From positions 1 to 15,874 of the forward strand of contig JAEORV010000005.1 of NCBI GenBank assembly GCA_016840695.1: a DNA stretch of 15,874 nucleotides, written 5' to 3'. The position numbers were made by a program, and so were the translations under genes. Positions within the stretch are counted from its first letter, which is position 1, and each line of letters opens with the position of its first letter. Below the pieces are notes generated by a model. That model saw nothing but the letters and a program-made list of their open reading frames with translations, was not told where the DNA came from and searched no databases. The DNA comes from Promethearchaeota archaeon (GTDB lineage: Archaea > Asgardarchaeota > Lokiarchaeia > Sigyniarchaeales > SOKP01). Positions 8,148-15,084 of this stretch are shown here, piece after piece.

Positions 8148-8963
8148 ATGCCCCTTACAAAACGAATTATTCCCTGCTTGGATGTTACCGAAGGACGAGT
8201 TGTCAAAGGAACTAAATTCCTTAATCTAAGAGACGCAGGAGATGCCGTGGAATTAGGGGCCTATTATGACGAACAAGGTGCTGACGAGCTAGTCTTTTTA
8301 GACATCACGGCATCGTCTGATAAAAGAAAAATATTAATTGACTTGGTTGAAAAAACAGGAGAACAAGTATTTATACCATTTACTGTAGGTGGCGGGTTAA
8401 GAACTGTTGAGGATATTAAGGAGATTTTAAGGGCGGGTGCTGATAAAGTATCTTTAAACACGGCGGCGATAAAAAATCCAGAATTAATTGCAGAAGGGGC
8501 AAAGATGTTTGGTTCTCAATGTATTGTTACAGCGATTGACGCTAAAAGAGTTCATGTAAATTCTCCAGAAGCAGCTAAAGACAAGGTAGTAGTTAAAACG
8601 GGAAACACATATTGCTGGTGGGAAGTCTACATTAACGGCGGAAGAACACCAACTGGAAAAGACGCAATATTATGGGGAGAAGAAGCTTCAAGTATAGGCA
8701 GTGGAGAGATTTTATTAACTTCGATGGATATGGACGGAGTTAAAGAGGGATACGATTTGGAGTTAACAAAATCTTTTAGCAAAAGATTAGATGTACCTAT
8801 AATTGCCTCTGGAGGAGCGGGGAATCCTCAACACATTATAGATGCATTTACTCTCGGTAAAGCTGATGCAGCACTTGCAGCTTCAATATTTCACTATAAC
8901 GAGTACCCTATAGAGGTAGTAAAAAAAGAATGCCTAAAAGCAGGAATTCCAATGAGGTTATAA
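8148..8963 (+). CDS. hisF: Imidazole glycerol phosphate synthase cyclase subunit HisF (canonical copy)
   Basis: 271 aa, and it aligns to HisF1 without gaps at every motif checked. It carries the full set of HisF features: D12 and D131 ([13 protein letters not shown]), gate positions R6, E47, K100 and E187, loop 6 [12 protein letters not shown], and the phosphate sites VGGGLR, SGGAGN and AASIF. It should therefore be the functional cyclase of histidine synthesis, making AICAR as by-product. Both HisF copies have an extra segment after the second Asp strand (about residues 136-152) compared with Thermotoga HisF, as some archaeal homologues do. It follows hisF1 by 62 nt, and hisH starts 3 nt after its stop, so hisF2-hisH is the tight operonic pair. 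Confidence 0.95.
   Translation: MPLTKRIIPCLDVTEGRVVKGTKFLNLRDAGDAVELGAYYDEQGADELVFLDITASSDKRKILIDLVEKTGEQVFIPFTVGGGLRTVEDIKEILRAGADKVSLNTAAIKNPELIAEGAKMFGSQCIVTAIDAKRVHVNSPEAAKDKVVVKTGNTYCWWEVYINGGRTPTGKDAILWGEEASSIGSGEILLTSMDMDGVKEGYDLELTKSFSKRLDVPIIASGGAGNPQHIIDAFTLGKADAALAASIFHYNEYPIEVVKKECLKAGIPMRL
8954..8958 (+). promoter_or_regulatory. Shine-Dalgarno of hisH inside the hisF2 end
   Basis: GAGGT lies 8 nt before the hisH ATG and overlaps the last codons of hisF2. It fixes the hisH start and points to translation of hisH from the hisF2 transcript. Confidence 0.6.
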
Positions 8964-8966
8964 ACA

Positions 8967-9596
8967 ATGGTTTTTAATATTGCGATAATAGATTACGAGA
9001 TGGGAAATTTAAAGAGTATTTACAAGTGTTTAAAACACTTGAACATAGAATCAATTATATCAGACGATTCAAAAAACATACTAAATGCAGACGGAGTCAT
9101 TTTACCTGGAGTAGGGGCGTTTGGAGATGCCATGAAGCACTTAAAACAAAAGAATCTCGTGCCTATAATCGAACAAATTGTAAAGAACGGTACCCCGTTA
9201 TTTGGAGTGTGTCTAGGTCAGCAGTTACTATGCTCAAAAAGTACAGAAATGGGAGAGCATGATGGTTTAGATCTAATTAAAGGTGACGTTGTCAAGTTTG
9301 ATATTTCGAAAGTTGACAAGGTCCCCCAAATAGGATGGAATAGCGTGAATTTCATTGATGAGGAGCATTTTTTACTTCAAGGAATCCCAAACAACTCTTA
9401 TTTCTATTTCGTGCATAGCTTCTATGTTGTACCAAAAAATAAAGAGAATGTCATAGGCTTGACTCAATATGGAGATATTGATTATAGCTCGATAATTAGT
9501 AAAGATAACATCATTGCAACCCAATTTCATCCCGAAAAGTCGAGCAAGCATGGAATCAAGATGTATGAAAATTTTGTCGATTTCTGTAAGAAATAG
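8967..9596 (+). CDS. hisH: Imidazole glycerol phosphate synthase glutaminase subunit HisH
   Basis: A class I glutamine amidotransferase, 209 aa, usual length. It hydrolyses glutamine and feeds ammonia through the HisF barrel. The oxyanion loop is LPGVGAFGDAM, the nucleophile is C82 in GVCLGQQ, and H188 and E190 in QFHPEKS complete the triad. The N-terminal IAIIDYEMGNLKS is typical of HisH. The ATG is set by a Shine-Dalgarno 8 nt upstream and by the 3-nt gap to hisF2. With two HisF proteins encoded just upstream it may serve both. No other histidine gene is in the window. Confidence 0.96.
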   Translation: MVFNIAIIDYEMGNLKSIYKCLKHLNIESIISDDSKNILNADGVILPGVGAFGDAMKHLKQKNLVPIIEQIVKNGTPLFGVCLGQQLLCSKSTEMGEHDGLDLIKGDVVKFDISKVDKVPQIGWNSVNFIDEEHFLLQGIPNNSYFYFVHSFYVVPKNKENVIGLTQYGDIDYSSIISKDNIIATQFHPEKSSKHGIKMYENFVDFCKK

Positions 9597-9730
9597 GAGA
9601 GGGAGATAAATTCTACATTAATGTATGATATTTTTATCAAACTTCTTATCATATTAATAATTTTATTTTTTAAGTATTACTTTCTATTTTTCTTATATTT
9701 ATTGCTTTTTAAGTTTAAATTCAAAGATTC

Positions 9731-9740
9731 ATTATAATAA
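9731..9740 (+). promoter_or_regulatory. TATA-like box of the PurF-like gene
   Basis: ATTATAATAA is centred about 31 nt before the ATG at 9767. The 170-nt gap after hisH is otherwise AT-rich with T tracts and no recognisable structure, so this gene probably has its own promoter. Confidence 0.35.
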
Positions 9741-9766
9741 TTATTAATCAATCAAGTGGATACGAA

Positions 9767-11164
9767 ATGGGTGGACTGTTTGGAGTGGTCTCAAATACGG
9801 ATTGCGTTGAGGATCTTTTTTACGGTACGGATTATCACTCACATTTAGGGACTATACGGGGAGGATTAGCTGTAAAAAACTCAAGGGGTATTCAAAGATA
9901 CATTAAAGATATAACTACATCTCAATTTAGGTCAAAATTCGAAAAAGACATCCGACAAATGCATGGTAACAAGGGGATAGGTGTCATCAGTGATACTGAT
10001 GAGCAGCCGTTAATCATTAATTCACACTTAGGTGTGTTTGCAATCTGTACTGTAGGAAAGATTAATAATTTGGAGGAGCTAGCAAGTGAAGCATTAAAGA
10101 GCGGCATGCATTTTTCAGAAATGCTTGGTGGAGAAATAAGTCCTACGGAAATGGTAGCAATAATAATTAACCAAGGTAATTCCTTTGAAGAAGGAATTCA
10201 AAAAGTTCAAGAAAAGATTGATGGTTCGTGCACACTACTCATATTAACAGAGCACTGTATTTATGCCGCCCGAGACAAATTCGGGAGAACTCCGCTCATC
10301 TTAGGAGAGAAGCTCGGATCTTATGCCGTTGCGATGGAAACATGTGCGTTTGCAAACCTTAAATATGAAATCTCGAAATACCTCGGTCCTGGGGAAATTG
10401 TTTGCATTAATAAGAAGGGAGTAGAGCAAAAAGTCGCACCAAATGATCGATTAAAAATTTGTGCTTTCTTATGGGTTTATTATGGATATCCTGCTTCATG
10501 TTATGAAGGGATAAATGTTGAATACGTGCGATATAAATGTGGTTCTTATTTAGCAAAGAACGATGATGTTGAGATTGATCTCGTGGCAGGGATCCCTGAT
10601 TCTGGAACCGCCCATGGTTTGGGATATTCAGCTGAAGCGGGAATTTATTTTTCAAGACCATATGTGAAATATACTCCAACTTGGCCTCGAAGTTTCATGC
10701 CTCAAGCTCAATCAATAAGAGATCAAGTAGCCAAGATGAAGCTCATTCCAATTAAAGAGCTCATTAAGGATAAAAAATTATTATTTTGCGAAGACTCTAT
10801 TGTAAGAGGGACTCAATTAAGGAAACAAGTCCAGAGGCTCTTTGATTCAGGCGCTAAAGAGGTCCACATGAGGGCTGCCTGTCCACCTCTCATATATGGA
10901 TGCAAATTTTTAAATTTCTCACGCTCTCGATCAGTATTGGATTTAGCAGGTCGATGGGCTATAAAGGAACTTATCGGAAAAGAGATTAACGATCCTTCAG
11001 GCTATGTCGATCCAGATTCAGAGAGTTATAAAGCCATGGTTGATGTAATTAGGAAGAAATTAAATTTAACTTCATTAAAATACCAAAAACTTGAAGATTT
11101 AGTGAAAGCTATCGGGCTACCTAAGGAAAAGCTGTGCACTTATTGCTGGGATGGCGTAGAGTAG
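9767..11164 (+). CDS. PurF-like amidophosphoribosyltransferase lacking the N-terminal nucleophile Cys
   Basis: 465 aa, co-linear with glutamine PRPP amidotransferase (PurF), which makes 5-phosphoribosylamine in purine synthesis. The phosphoribosyltransferase half is intact: LLFCEDSIVRGTQL holds the PRPP motif (E342, D343, S344-T349). Four Cys match the 4Fe-4S ligands of the Bacillus enzyme: C232, C379, C457 and C460. The glutaminase half is altered. The protein begins MGGLFGV where PurF has MCGIFG, so the catalytic Cys is Gly2. The usual glutamine-binding Arg (HxRYST) is replaced in GIGVISDTD, and the HNGN loop reads TVGK. No upstream in-frame Cys codon is close enough to supply a propeptide start. 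From memory, MGGxFG-type PurF homologues occur in other anaerobes, so this is probably a subfamily and not an error. It may use free ammonia or do something else; a purF symbol is withheld. Confidence 0.88.
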   Translation: MGGLFGVVSNTDCVEDLFYGTDYHSHLGTIRGGLAVKNSRGIQRYIKDITTSQFRSKFEKDIRQMHGNKGIGVISDTDEQPLIINSHLGVFAICTVGKINNLEELASEALKSGMHFSEMLGGEISPTEMVAIIINQGNSFEEGIQKVQEKIDGSCTLLILTEHCIYAARDKFGRTPLILGEKLGSYAVAMETCAFANLKYEISKYLGPGEIVCINKKGVEQKVAPNDRLKICAFLWVYYGYPASCYEGINVEYVRYKCGSYLAKNDDVEIDLVAGIPDSGTAHGLGYSAEAGIYFSRPYVKYTPTWPRSFMPQAQSIRDQVAKMKLIPIKELIKDKKLLFCEDSIVRGTQLRKQVQRLFDSGAKEVHMRAACPPLIYGCKFLNFSRSRSVLDLAGRWAIKELIGKEINDPSGYVDPDSESYKAMVDVIRKKLNLTSLKYQKLEDLVKAIGLPKEKLCTYCWDGVE

Positions 11165-11256
11165 TCCTCTTTTAATCCGATTGGATTTACCAAATCATTA
11201 TTTGTAATGGAGTATTTTTTAATATACTGTTATATTTTCACGATAAAGTGTCAGAA

Positions 11257-11928
11257 ATGAGTGTTAAAAACCAAAACATCGCTTTTGTCATATTGATTGG
11301 AGGTAAGAGTACACGATTCGGGAGCGATAAAGGTAGTTTTGAATTTCTAGGAAAACCTCTTATCTCTTATCAACTTGACACGCTATATAAATTTAATCGA
11401 GACATGTTTTTAGTAGCTCATGCTCAAGAACAGATCGATGCATATAAAGAAAAAATCAATTTTGCTAATAATGTGTCATTTATTACAGATGATATGGAAT
11501 TAGTTGACGATGAAGACCTTCGTACGCCCATGATTGGTTTATATTCCGCTTTTAAAAAACTAAGTGAACTTGATTATACAAAAGCTTTTACTTTATCGTG
11601 TGATTCACCTTTAATTAAATCCGAAGTTGTTGAATTATTATTACGGCAAGCTGAAGGATACGATTGCTATATCCCCAGATGGGAAAATGGCTTTTTAGAA
11701 CCTTTATTTGCGATATATCCCGTAAAAGAAGCGTTCGAACAAGCAAAAGAATCATTAAAAAACAAGACTTATAAGTTAACAAATCTCATCAACGAGAATT
11801 GGAAGGTAAATTATGTACCTATTGAATACGATATTCAACCTTTAGATGAGAATCTCATCACTTTCATTAATGTAAATGGACCTATTGATATTCAAAAGCT
11901 AATGGAAATTTATAAAGATAGTAAATGA
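11257..11928 (+). CDS. mobA: MobA-like molybdopterin nucleotidyltransferase
   Basis: A GT-A-fold nucleotidyltransferase, about 223 aa. MobA proteins attach GMP to molybdopterin to form the bis-MGD cofactor used by Mo/W enzymes such as formate and formylmethanofuran dehydrogenases. The signature GGKSTRFGSDK (15-25) matches the GGxSxRMGxDK nucleotide-binding loop. D116 in SCDSP fits the Mg-binding Asp, and the later EPLFAIY (148-154) and NVNGP (205-209; usually NINTP) are typical. The initial ILIGG replaces the common ILAGG. An in-frame GTG at 11248 is an alternative start; TATA-like elements are placed so that either could be leaderless. It stands alone between short AT-rich gaps. Another sugar-nucleotide or cofactor nucleotidyltransferase remains possible. 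Confidence 0.82.
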   Translation: MSVKNQNIAFVILIGGKSTRFGSDKGSFEFLGKPLISYQLDTLYKFNRDMFLVAHAQEQIDAYKEKINFANNVSFITDDMELVDDEDLRTPMIGLYSAFKKLSELDYTKAFTLSCDSPLIKSEVVELLLRQAEGYDCYIPRWENGFLEPLFAIYPVKEAFEQAKESLKNKTYKLTNLINENWKVNYVPIEYDIQPLDENLITFINVNGPIDIQKLMEIYKDSK

Positions 11929-12010
11929 TCAATTGCTTGTTTATAAAACAAATAGTTAAAATACATGAAAAGTATAATTTCTTCAACATATATTTTTCCG
12001 ATGATACAAC

Positions 12011-12424
12011 ATGGATATAAAAGATTTTAATTGGGATGAAATTAAAGAAGAGCTTCATAAAGCAGTTAAACTGGAGAAATTTAAGGATGATTTGTCAGTT
12101 AAAATCACTATCCTTGCAGAAAACATTGAAGAGAACCAGATGGTTGGAGACGTATTAAAAGACAAGGAAGACATGAAGCGTTCTTTTGGTCAATTTCTCG
12201 GAAGGGACACTCCTCTTGACTGCGATATTGAAATGAATCAAGACGAAAAATATATCATAATGAAGATGAAATCGAAAAAGGATTATAAAAAGGTCTATAA
12301 GCTCTTAAACGACATGTTTTTTGGCGATTTCTTTAAAAAAATGATTGATGCGATGATGGGCGCATTCAAGAATTTAGGAGATGCGTTCGAAGGCATGGCA
12401 GATAGTTTCGGACCAGAACCATGA
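12011..12424 (+). CDS. Hypothetical acidic/lysine-rich protein
   Basis: 137 aa, no family recognised. The N-terminal half is helical and charged (MDIKDFNWDEIKEELHKAVK). The middle holds QFLGRDTPLDCDIEM, followed by two short strands (KYIIMKMKSK). The C-terminal 40 residues form a Phe/Met-rich amphipathic region (DMFFGDFFKKMIDAMMGAF, then LGDAFEGMADSFGPEP) that could bind a membrane surface or a partner. There is one cysteine and no classical membrane segment or signal peptide. Codon use matches its neighbours. It is preceded by an 82-nt AT-rich gap and converges on the next gene with a 26-nt gap, so it is probably transcribed alone. Confidence 0.75.
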   Translation: MDIKDFNWDEIKEELHKAVKLEKFKDDLSVKITILAENIEENQMVGDVLKDKEDMKRSFGQFLGRDTPLDCDIEMNQDEKYIIMKMKSKKDYKKVYKLLNDMFFGDFFKKMIDAMMGAFKNLGDAFEGMADSFGPEP

Positions 12425-12450
12425 ATCTCTTAAATCTTGAAATCTTGAGT

Positions 12451-13071
12451 TTAAATAGTATTAAGAATTTCATTTGCTCTTTCGTTTATTTGCTTCCTTA
12501 ACGCGTTCCTTTCGCTAGGATTTCTATTATTTCGCATTCTGGACTTTTTTATGGCATTTTCACGCCATCGCTTTTCCCAGGAGGGAAATCCCGTTTTCAC
12601 GTATTTTTCGCGAGAAGATAGATCGCGAGCTACCCAGTTAAATAATATAAAAAAGCGCTTGATACCGGCTTCTGTTGTTAAATTTGGAGATTTTACTCCC
12701 AATTTTCGAAGATGGTCTATAAATCGTCCTTCTACTGCATCTTGAAGTTTTCCTTCAACAATCGCGGGTTCGTGTTTGATTCCTTCTTCGTCAAACCATT
12801 CACGCACGAGATCAAAGCAGTTTCCTCGGCAAATTTGAATTATATCACATTCTTTGTTAAAATTTAATGCTTTAAGTCCGCTCTTCACCATTTCTAAGAT
12901 ATATTTAAAGGATTGGCGGTTTTCATGATTTTCTTTATTATACATTCCCACTGGTATTCCACGAAAGATTAATTCTCCCGTTTCAATAACGTGGAACCCG
13001 ATAAATGCGTCACCGACAAGATCGCCCGTGCCACTATCGTCAATTTCTATTGTTTTTGGTTTTACTTGCAT
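12451..13071 (-). CDS. Conserved protein with RNase H-like DDSGxGD motif, function unknown
   Basis: 206 aa from the ATG at 13071, chosen because GGTGAT, a good Shine-Dalgarno, sits 9 nt upstream; a longer frame from a TTG at 13125 adds only a Lys/Asn-rich leader. Near the N-terminus is IEIDDSGTGDLVGDAFIG (D11, D12, D17), much like the first strand of RNase HII/HIII (DExGxGxxxGP). Further on are QICRGNCFD (C81-D87) and VEGKLQDAVEGRF (E106, E114), giving acidic residues spaced as in an RNase H-fold active site. The C-terminus is basic (KKSRMRNNRNPSERNALRKQ), suited to nucleic acid. I recall similar unnamed proteins in bacteria and archaea. A nuclease role is a hypothesis. It is divergent from fwdA. 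Confidence 0.82.
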   Translation of the reverse strand: MQVKPKTIEIDDSGTGDLVGDAFIGFHVIETGELIFRGIPVGMYNKENHENRQSFKYILEMVKSGLKALNFNKECDIIQICRGNCFDLVREWFDEEGIKHEPAIVEGKLQDAVEGRFIDHLRKLGVKSPNLTTEAGIKRFFILFNWVARDLSSREKYVKTGFPSWEKRWRENAIKKSRMRNNRNPSERNALRKQINERANEILNTI

Positions 13072-13080
13072 TTTCAATGC

Positions 13081-13086
13081 ATCACC
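13081..13086 (-). promoter_or_regulatory. Shine-Dalgarno GGTGAT
   Basis: On the - strand GGTGAT ends 9 nt before the ATG at 13071. It matches the archaeal anti-Shine-Dalgarno and favours this start over an upstream TTG. Confidence 0.6.
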
Positions 13087-13157
13087 TGTTTTTTTTGTGT
13101 TGTTTTTATTAATTATTTTAAGCAATGTAAATCATTGAAATCGTCGGATTGTCTTTG

Positions 13158-13170
13158 ATTCTAATTACCT
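13158..13170 (+). repeat. ATTCTAATTACCT element, inverted copy at 13246-13257
   Basis: ATTCTAATTACCT here and ATTCTAATACCT on the opposite strand at 13246-13257 differ by one deleted base. They face each other across about 75 nt inside the 250-nt divergent control region between the gene starting at 13071 and fwdA, one nearer each gene. Possible paired regulator sites; chance is not excluded in such AT-rich DNA. Confidence 0.45.
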
Positions 13171-13234
13171 CAATATATTAAAATTAATACGCATATAAAG
13201 ACTTTTGTAATATAACAAAACTTTATAAAAATCT

Positions 13235-13260
13235 TTAATTCTTTTAGGTATTAGAATTAA
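13235..13260. repeat. 8-bp inverted repeat upstream of fwdA
   Basis: TTAATTCT (13235-13242) and AGAATTAA (13253-13260) form a perfect dyad with a 10-nt centre, overlapping the reverse ATTCTAATACCT element. It lies about 25 nt upstream of the likely fwdA TATA box, a reasonable place for an operator or activator site. Confidence 0.45.
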
Positions 13261-13280
13261 TTCATCTATTGAATTAACAT

Positions 13281-13289
13281 TATAAATAT
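13281..13289 (+). promoter_or_regulatory. TATA-like box of fwdA
   Basis: TATAAATAT is centred about 37 nt before the fwdA ATG, which would place transcription start near 13310 and leave a leader of roughly 10 nt. An earlier TTTATAAAA at 13222-13230 is a second candidate and would give a longer leader. Confidence 0.35.
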
Positions 13290-13308
13290 CGATACTATAG
13301 CTACAACT

Positions 13309-13313
13309 AAGGA
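13309..13313 (+). promoter_or_regulatory. Shine-Dalgarno of fwdA
   Basis: AAGGA lies 8 nt before the ATG at 13322 and supports that start. Confidence 0.45.
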
Positions 13314-13321
13314 ATACTCTC

Positions 13322-15046
13322 ATGAAAGACTCAATAATAATAAAAAATGGTTTAGTCTATGACCCGTTGAATAATATTGACGGCGATAAAAAAGAAATTC
13401 ACATTAAAGATGGTGTAATTGTCGACAAGGTCGATGCAGGAGATGCCAAAGTCATTAACGCTTCCGGAATGATTATCATGCCTGGTGGCGTGGATATTCA
13501 CTCCCATATTGCTGGAACGAAAGTGAATAGTGGAAGATCTTTCCGACCAGATGATAAACCTCCAGAATATAATGTAAGTAGAACAAAATTAACGAGAGGA
13601 GGAAGTGGATTTGCTGTTCCCTCAACATGGGTTACTGGATATAAATACGCTCGAATGGGATATACCACGGTTGCCGAACCAGCAATGCCATTACTGGAAG
13701 CTCGACATACACATGAAGAATTTAACAATATTCCTATTCTTGATAAACTGGCAATGCCTTTATTTGGAAACAATTGGTATGTCATGGAATTTGTAAAGGA
13801 AGGGAATATTGAAAAACTGGCGGCTTATATAAATTGGATCATGAAATCTACTAAAGGATACGCTGTAAAAATAGTTAATCCTGGTGGAGTTGAAAATTGG
13901 GCATGGGGAAAAAATTGTGAAAGCCTCGATGACGACGTGTATCATTGGGGTGTGACTCCGAGAGACATTGTAGAAAGTTTGGCGAAGGCAAATGAGTTAT
14001 TAGAATTGCCACATTCAATTCATGTCCATTGTAATAACCTTGGACATCCTGGAAATGTATCCCACTCGCTTGACACCTTTAAACTTTGCGAAGGAATTGA
14101 ACCTAAAGGTGGAAAGGAAAGGACACTTCATATCACCCACTGTCAATTTAACGCTTATGCAGGAGAAAATTGGGGAAACTTCGAATCAGGAGCTTCACAA
14201 GTTGCGGAATATGTTAACTCCCATAATCACATGACTTTAGATATCGGACAGATTATCTTTACAAAGTACGCCACCACAACAATGACGGGAGATGGACCAT
14301 GGGAATTTGCTCTTCATCACTTAGGAGGGGTGAGTCCTTGGGGTGCAAAACCCGGCGTTAAATGGATTAATGGGCAAATTGAAGGGGAATCAGGATCTGG
14401 TATTGTTCCTTATTTTTTCAGTAAAGCTACTGGTGTAAATGCTGTTCAATGGGCAATAGGACTTGAACTCTTGCTCATGATAAACGATCCATATCAAGTG
14501 GCCATGACAACAGACCATCCAAATGGTGGTCCCTTCTTCAAATATCCATTAGTATTTAAATGGTTAATGGATAAGAAAGCGCGAAATGAAATGCTTGAAA
14601 GTTGTAATAAAAAAGCAAGCACAGCAAGTCATCTTGGAGATCTTGATAGAGAATACACTTTAAACGAACTCTGCATAATTACTCGAGCGGGTAATGCTAA
14701 AACATTAGGATTAAAAGATCGAGGTCATTTAGGCGTTGGTGGTATCGGAGACGTATCAATCTATAACTTAGATCCAAAGAAAATTGATGGTAACGCGGTA
14801 GAGAATGCATTTTCAAATGCGGCCTACACTATAAAAGAAGGACAGATTGTTGTAAAAAACGGTGAGATCCTTGCAACTCCTATGGGTACTACTATATGCG
14901 CTGAAGGAAAGATAAAAGATACACACATGGAAGCAATGCTTCAAGACGTCAAGGCTCGTTGGAGAGATCATTACAGCATTAATTTTAATAATTATGCTGT
15001 TCAAGATGTTTATACGCCCAAGTGTAAAATCGTAAACGGAGCGTAA
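13322..15046 (+). CDS. fwdA: Formylmethanofuran dehydrogenase subunit A
   Basis: 574 aa, the usual family length. FwdA/FmdA is the amidohydrolase subunit that joins formate, made from CO2 by the Mo/W subunit, to methanofuran, the entry (or reversed, the exit) of the archaeal Wood-Ljungdahl branch. The urease-like metal site is complete: H60 and H62 (GVDIHSH), the Lys expected to be carboxylated K183 (AVKIVNPGG), histidines in HVHCNN (H236) and HITHCQ (H270/H273), and D398 in TTDHPNGG. The start is backed by a Shine-Dalgarno and the common opening IIIKNGLVYDP. No fwdB, C, D, F or G gene adjoins: upstream is a divergent unknown gene and downstream a convergent hydrolase. It is therefore a lone subunit gene whose partners must be encoded elsewhere. 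Confidence 0.96.
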   Translation: MKDSIIIKNGLVYDPLNNIDGDKKEIHIKDGVIVDKVDAGDAKVINASGMIIMPGGVDIHSHIAGTKVNSGRSFRPDDKPPEYNVSRTKLTRGGSGFAVPSTWVTGYKYARMGYTTVAEPAMPLLEARHTHEEFNNIPILDKLAMPLFGNNWYVMEFVKEGNIEKLAAYINWIMKSTKGYAVKIVNPGGVENWAWGKNCESLDDDVYHWGVTPRDIVESLAKANELLELPHSIHVHCNNLGHPGNVSHSLDTFKLCEGIEPKGGKERTLHITHCQFNAYAGENWGNFESGASQVAEYVNSHNHMTLDIGQIIFTKYATTTMTGDGPWEFALHHLGGVSPWGAKPGVKWINGQIEGESGSGIVPYFFSKATGVNAVQWAIGLELLLMINDPYQVAMTTDHPNGGPFFKYPLVFKWLMDKKARNEMLESCNKKASTASHLGDLDREYTLNELCIITRAGNAKTLGLKDRGHLGVGGIGDVSIYNLDPKKIDGNAVENAFSNAAYTIKEGQIVVKNGEILATPMGTTICAEGKIKDTHMEAMLQDVKARWRDHYSINFNNYAVQDVYTPKCKIVNGA

Positions 15047-15064
15047 TTTCTTTTTTTCCTTTTT
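15047..15064 (+). terminator. Oligo-T terminator of fwdA
   Basis: Directly after the stop codon are T7 (15051-15057) and, after CC, a second T5 tract (15060-15064). This is a typical archaeal U-tract terminator without a hairpin, in the 38-nt gap to a convergent gene. Confidence 0.45.
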
Positions 15065-15084
15065 ATTTGATCTTTGAATTCTTT

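Noticed and set aside
7270..8963. HisF duplication as an assembly artefact
   Set aside because: The copies differ at many codons and amino acids throughout, so they are genuine diverged paralogues.
9026..9262. 78-codon frame within hisH
   Set aside because: It lies entirely inside a clear HisH coding sequence and has an Arg/Thr/Ser-rich, shadow-like composition.
11175..11188. AATCC-GATT-GGATT dyad after the PurF-like gene
   Set aside because: A 5-bp stem without a following T tract is not enough for a terminator or operator call.
11937..11951. TTGTTT-ATA-AAACAA hairpin after mobA
   Set aside because: Only 6 bp with an AT-rich core that could equally be a TATA element; too weak to call a terminator.
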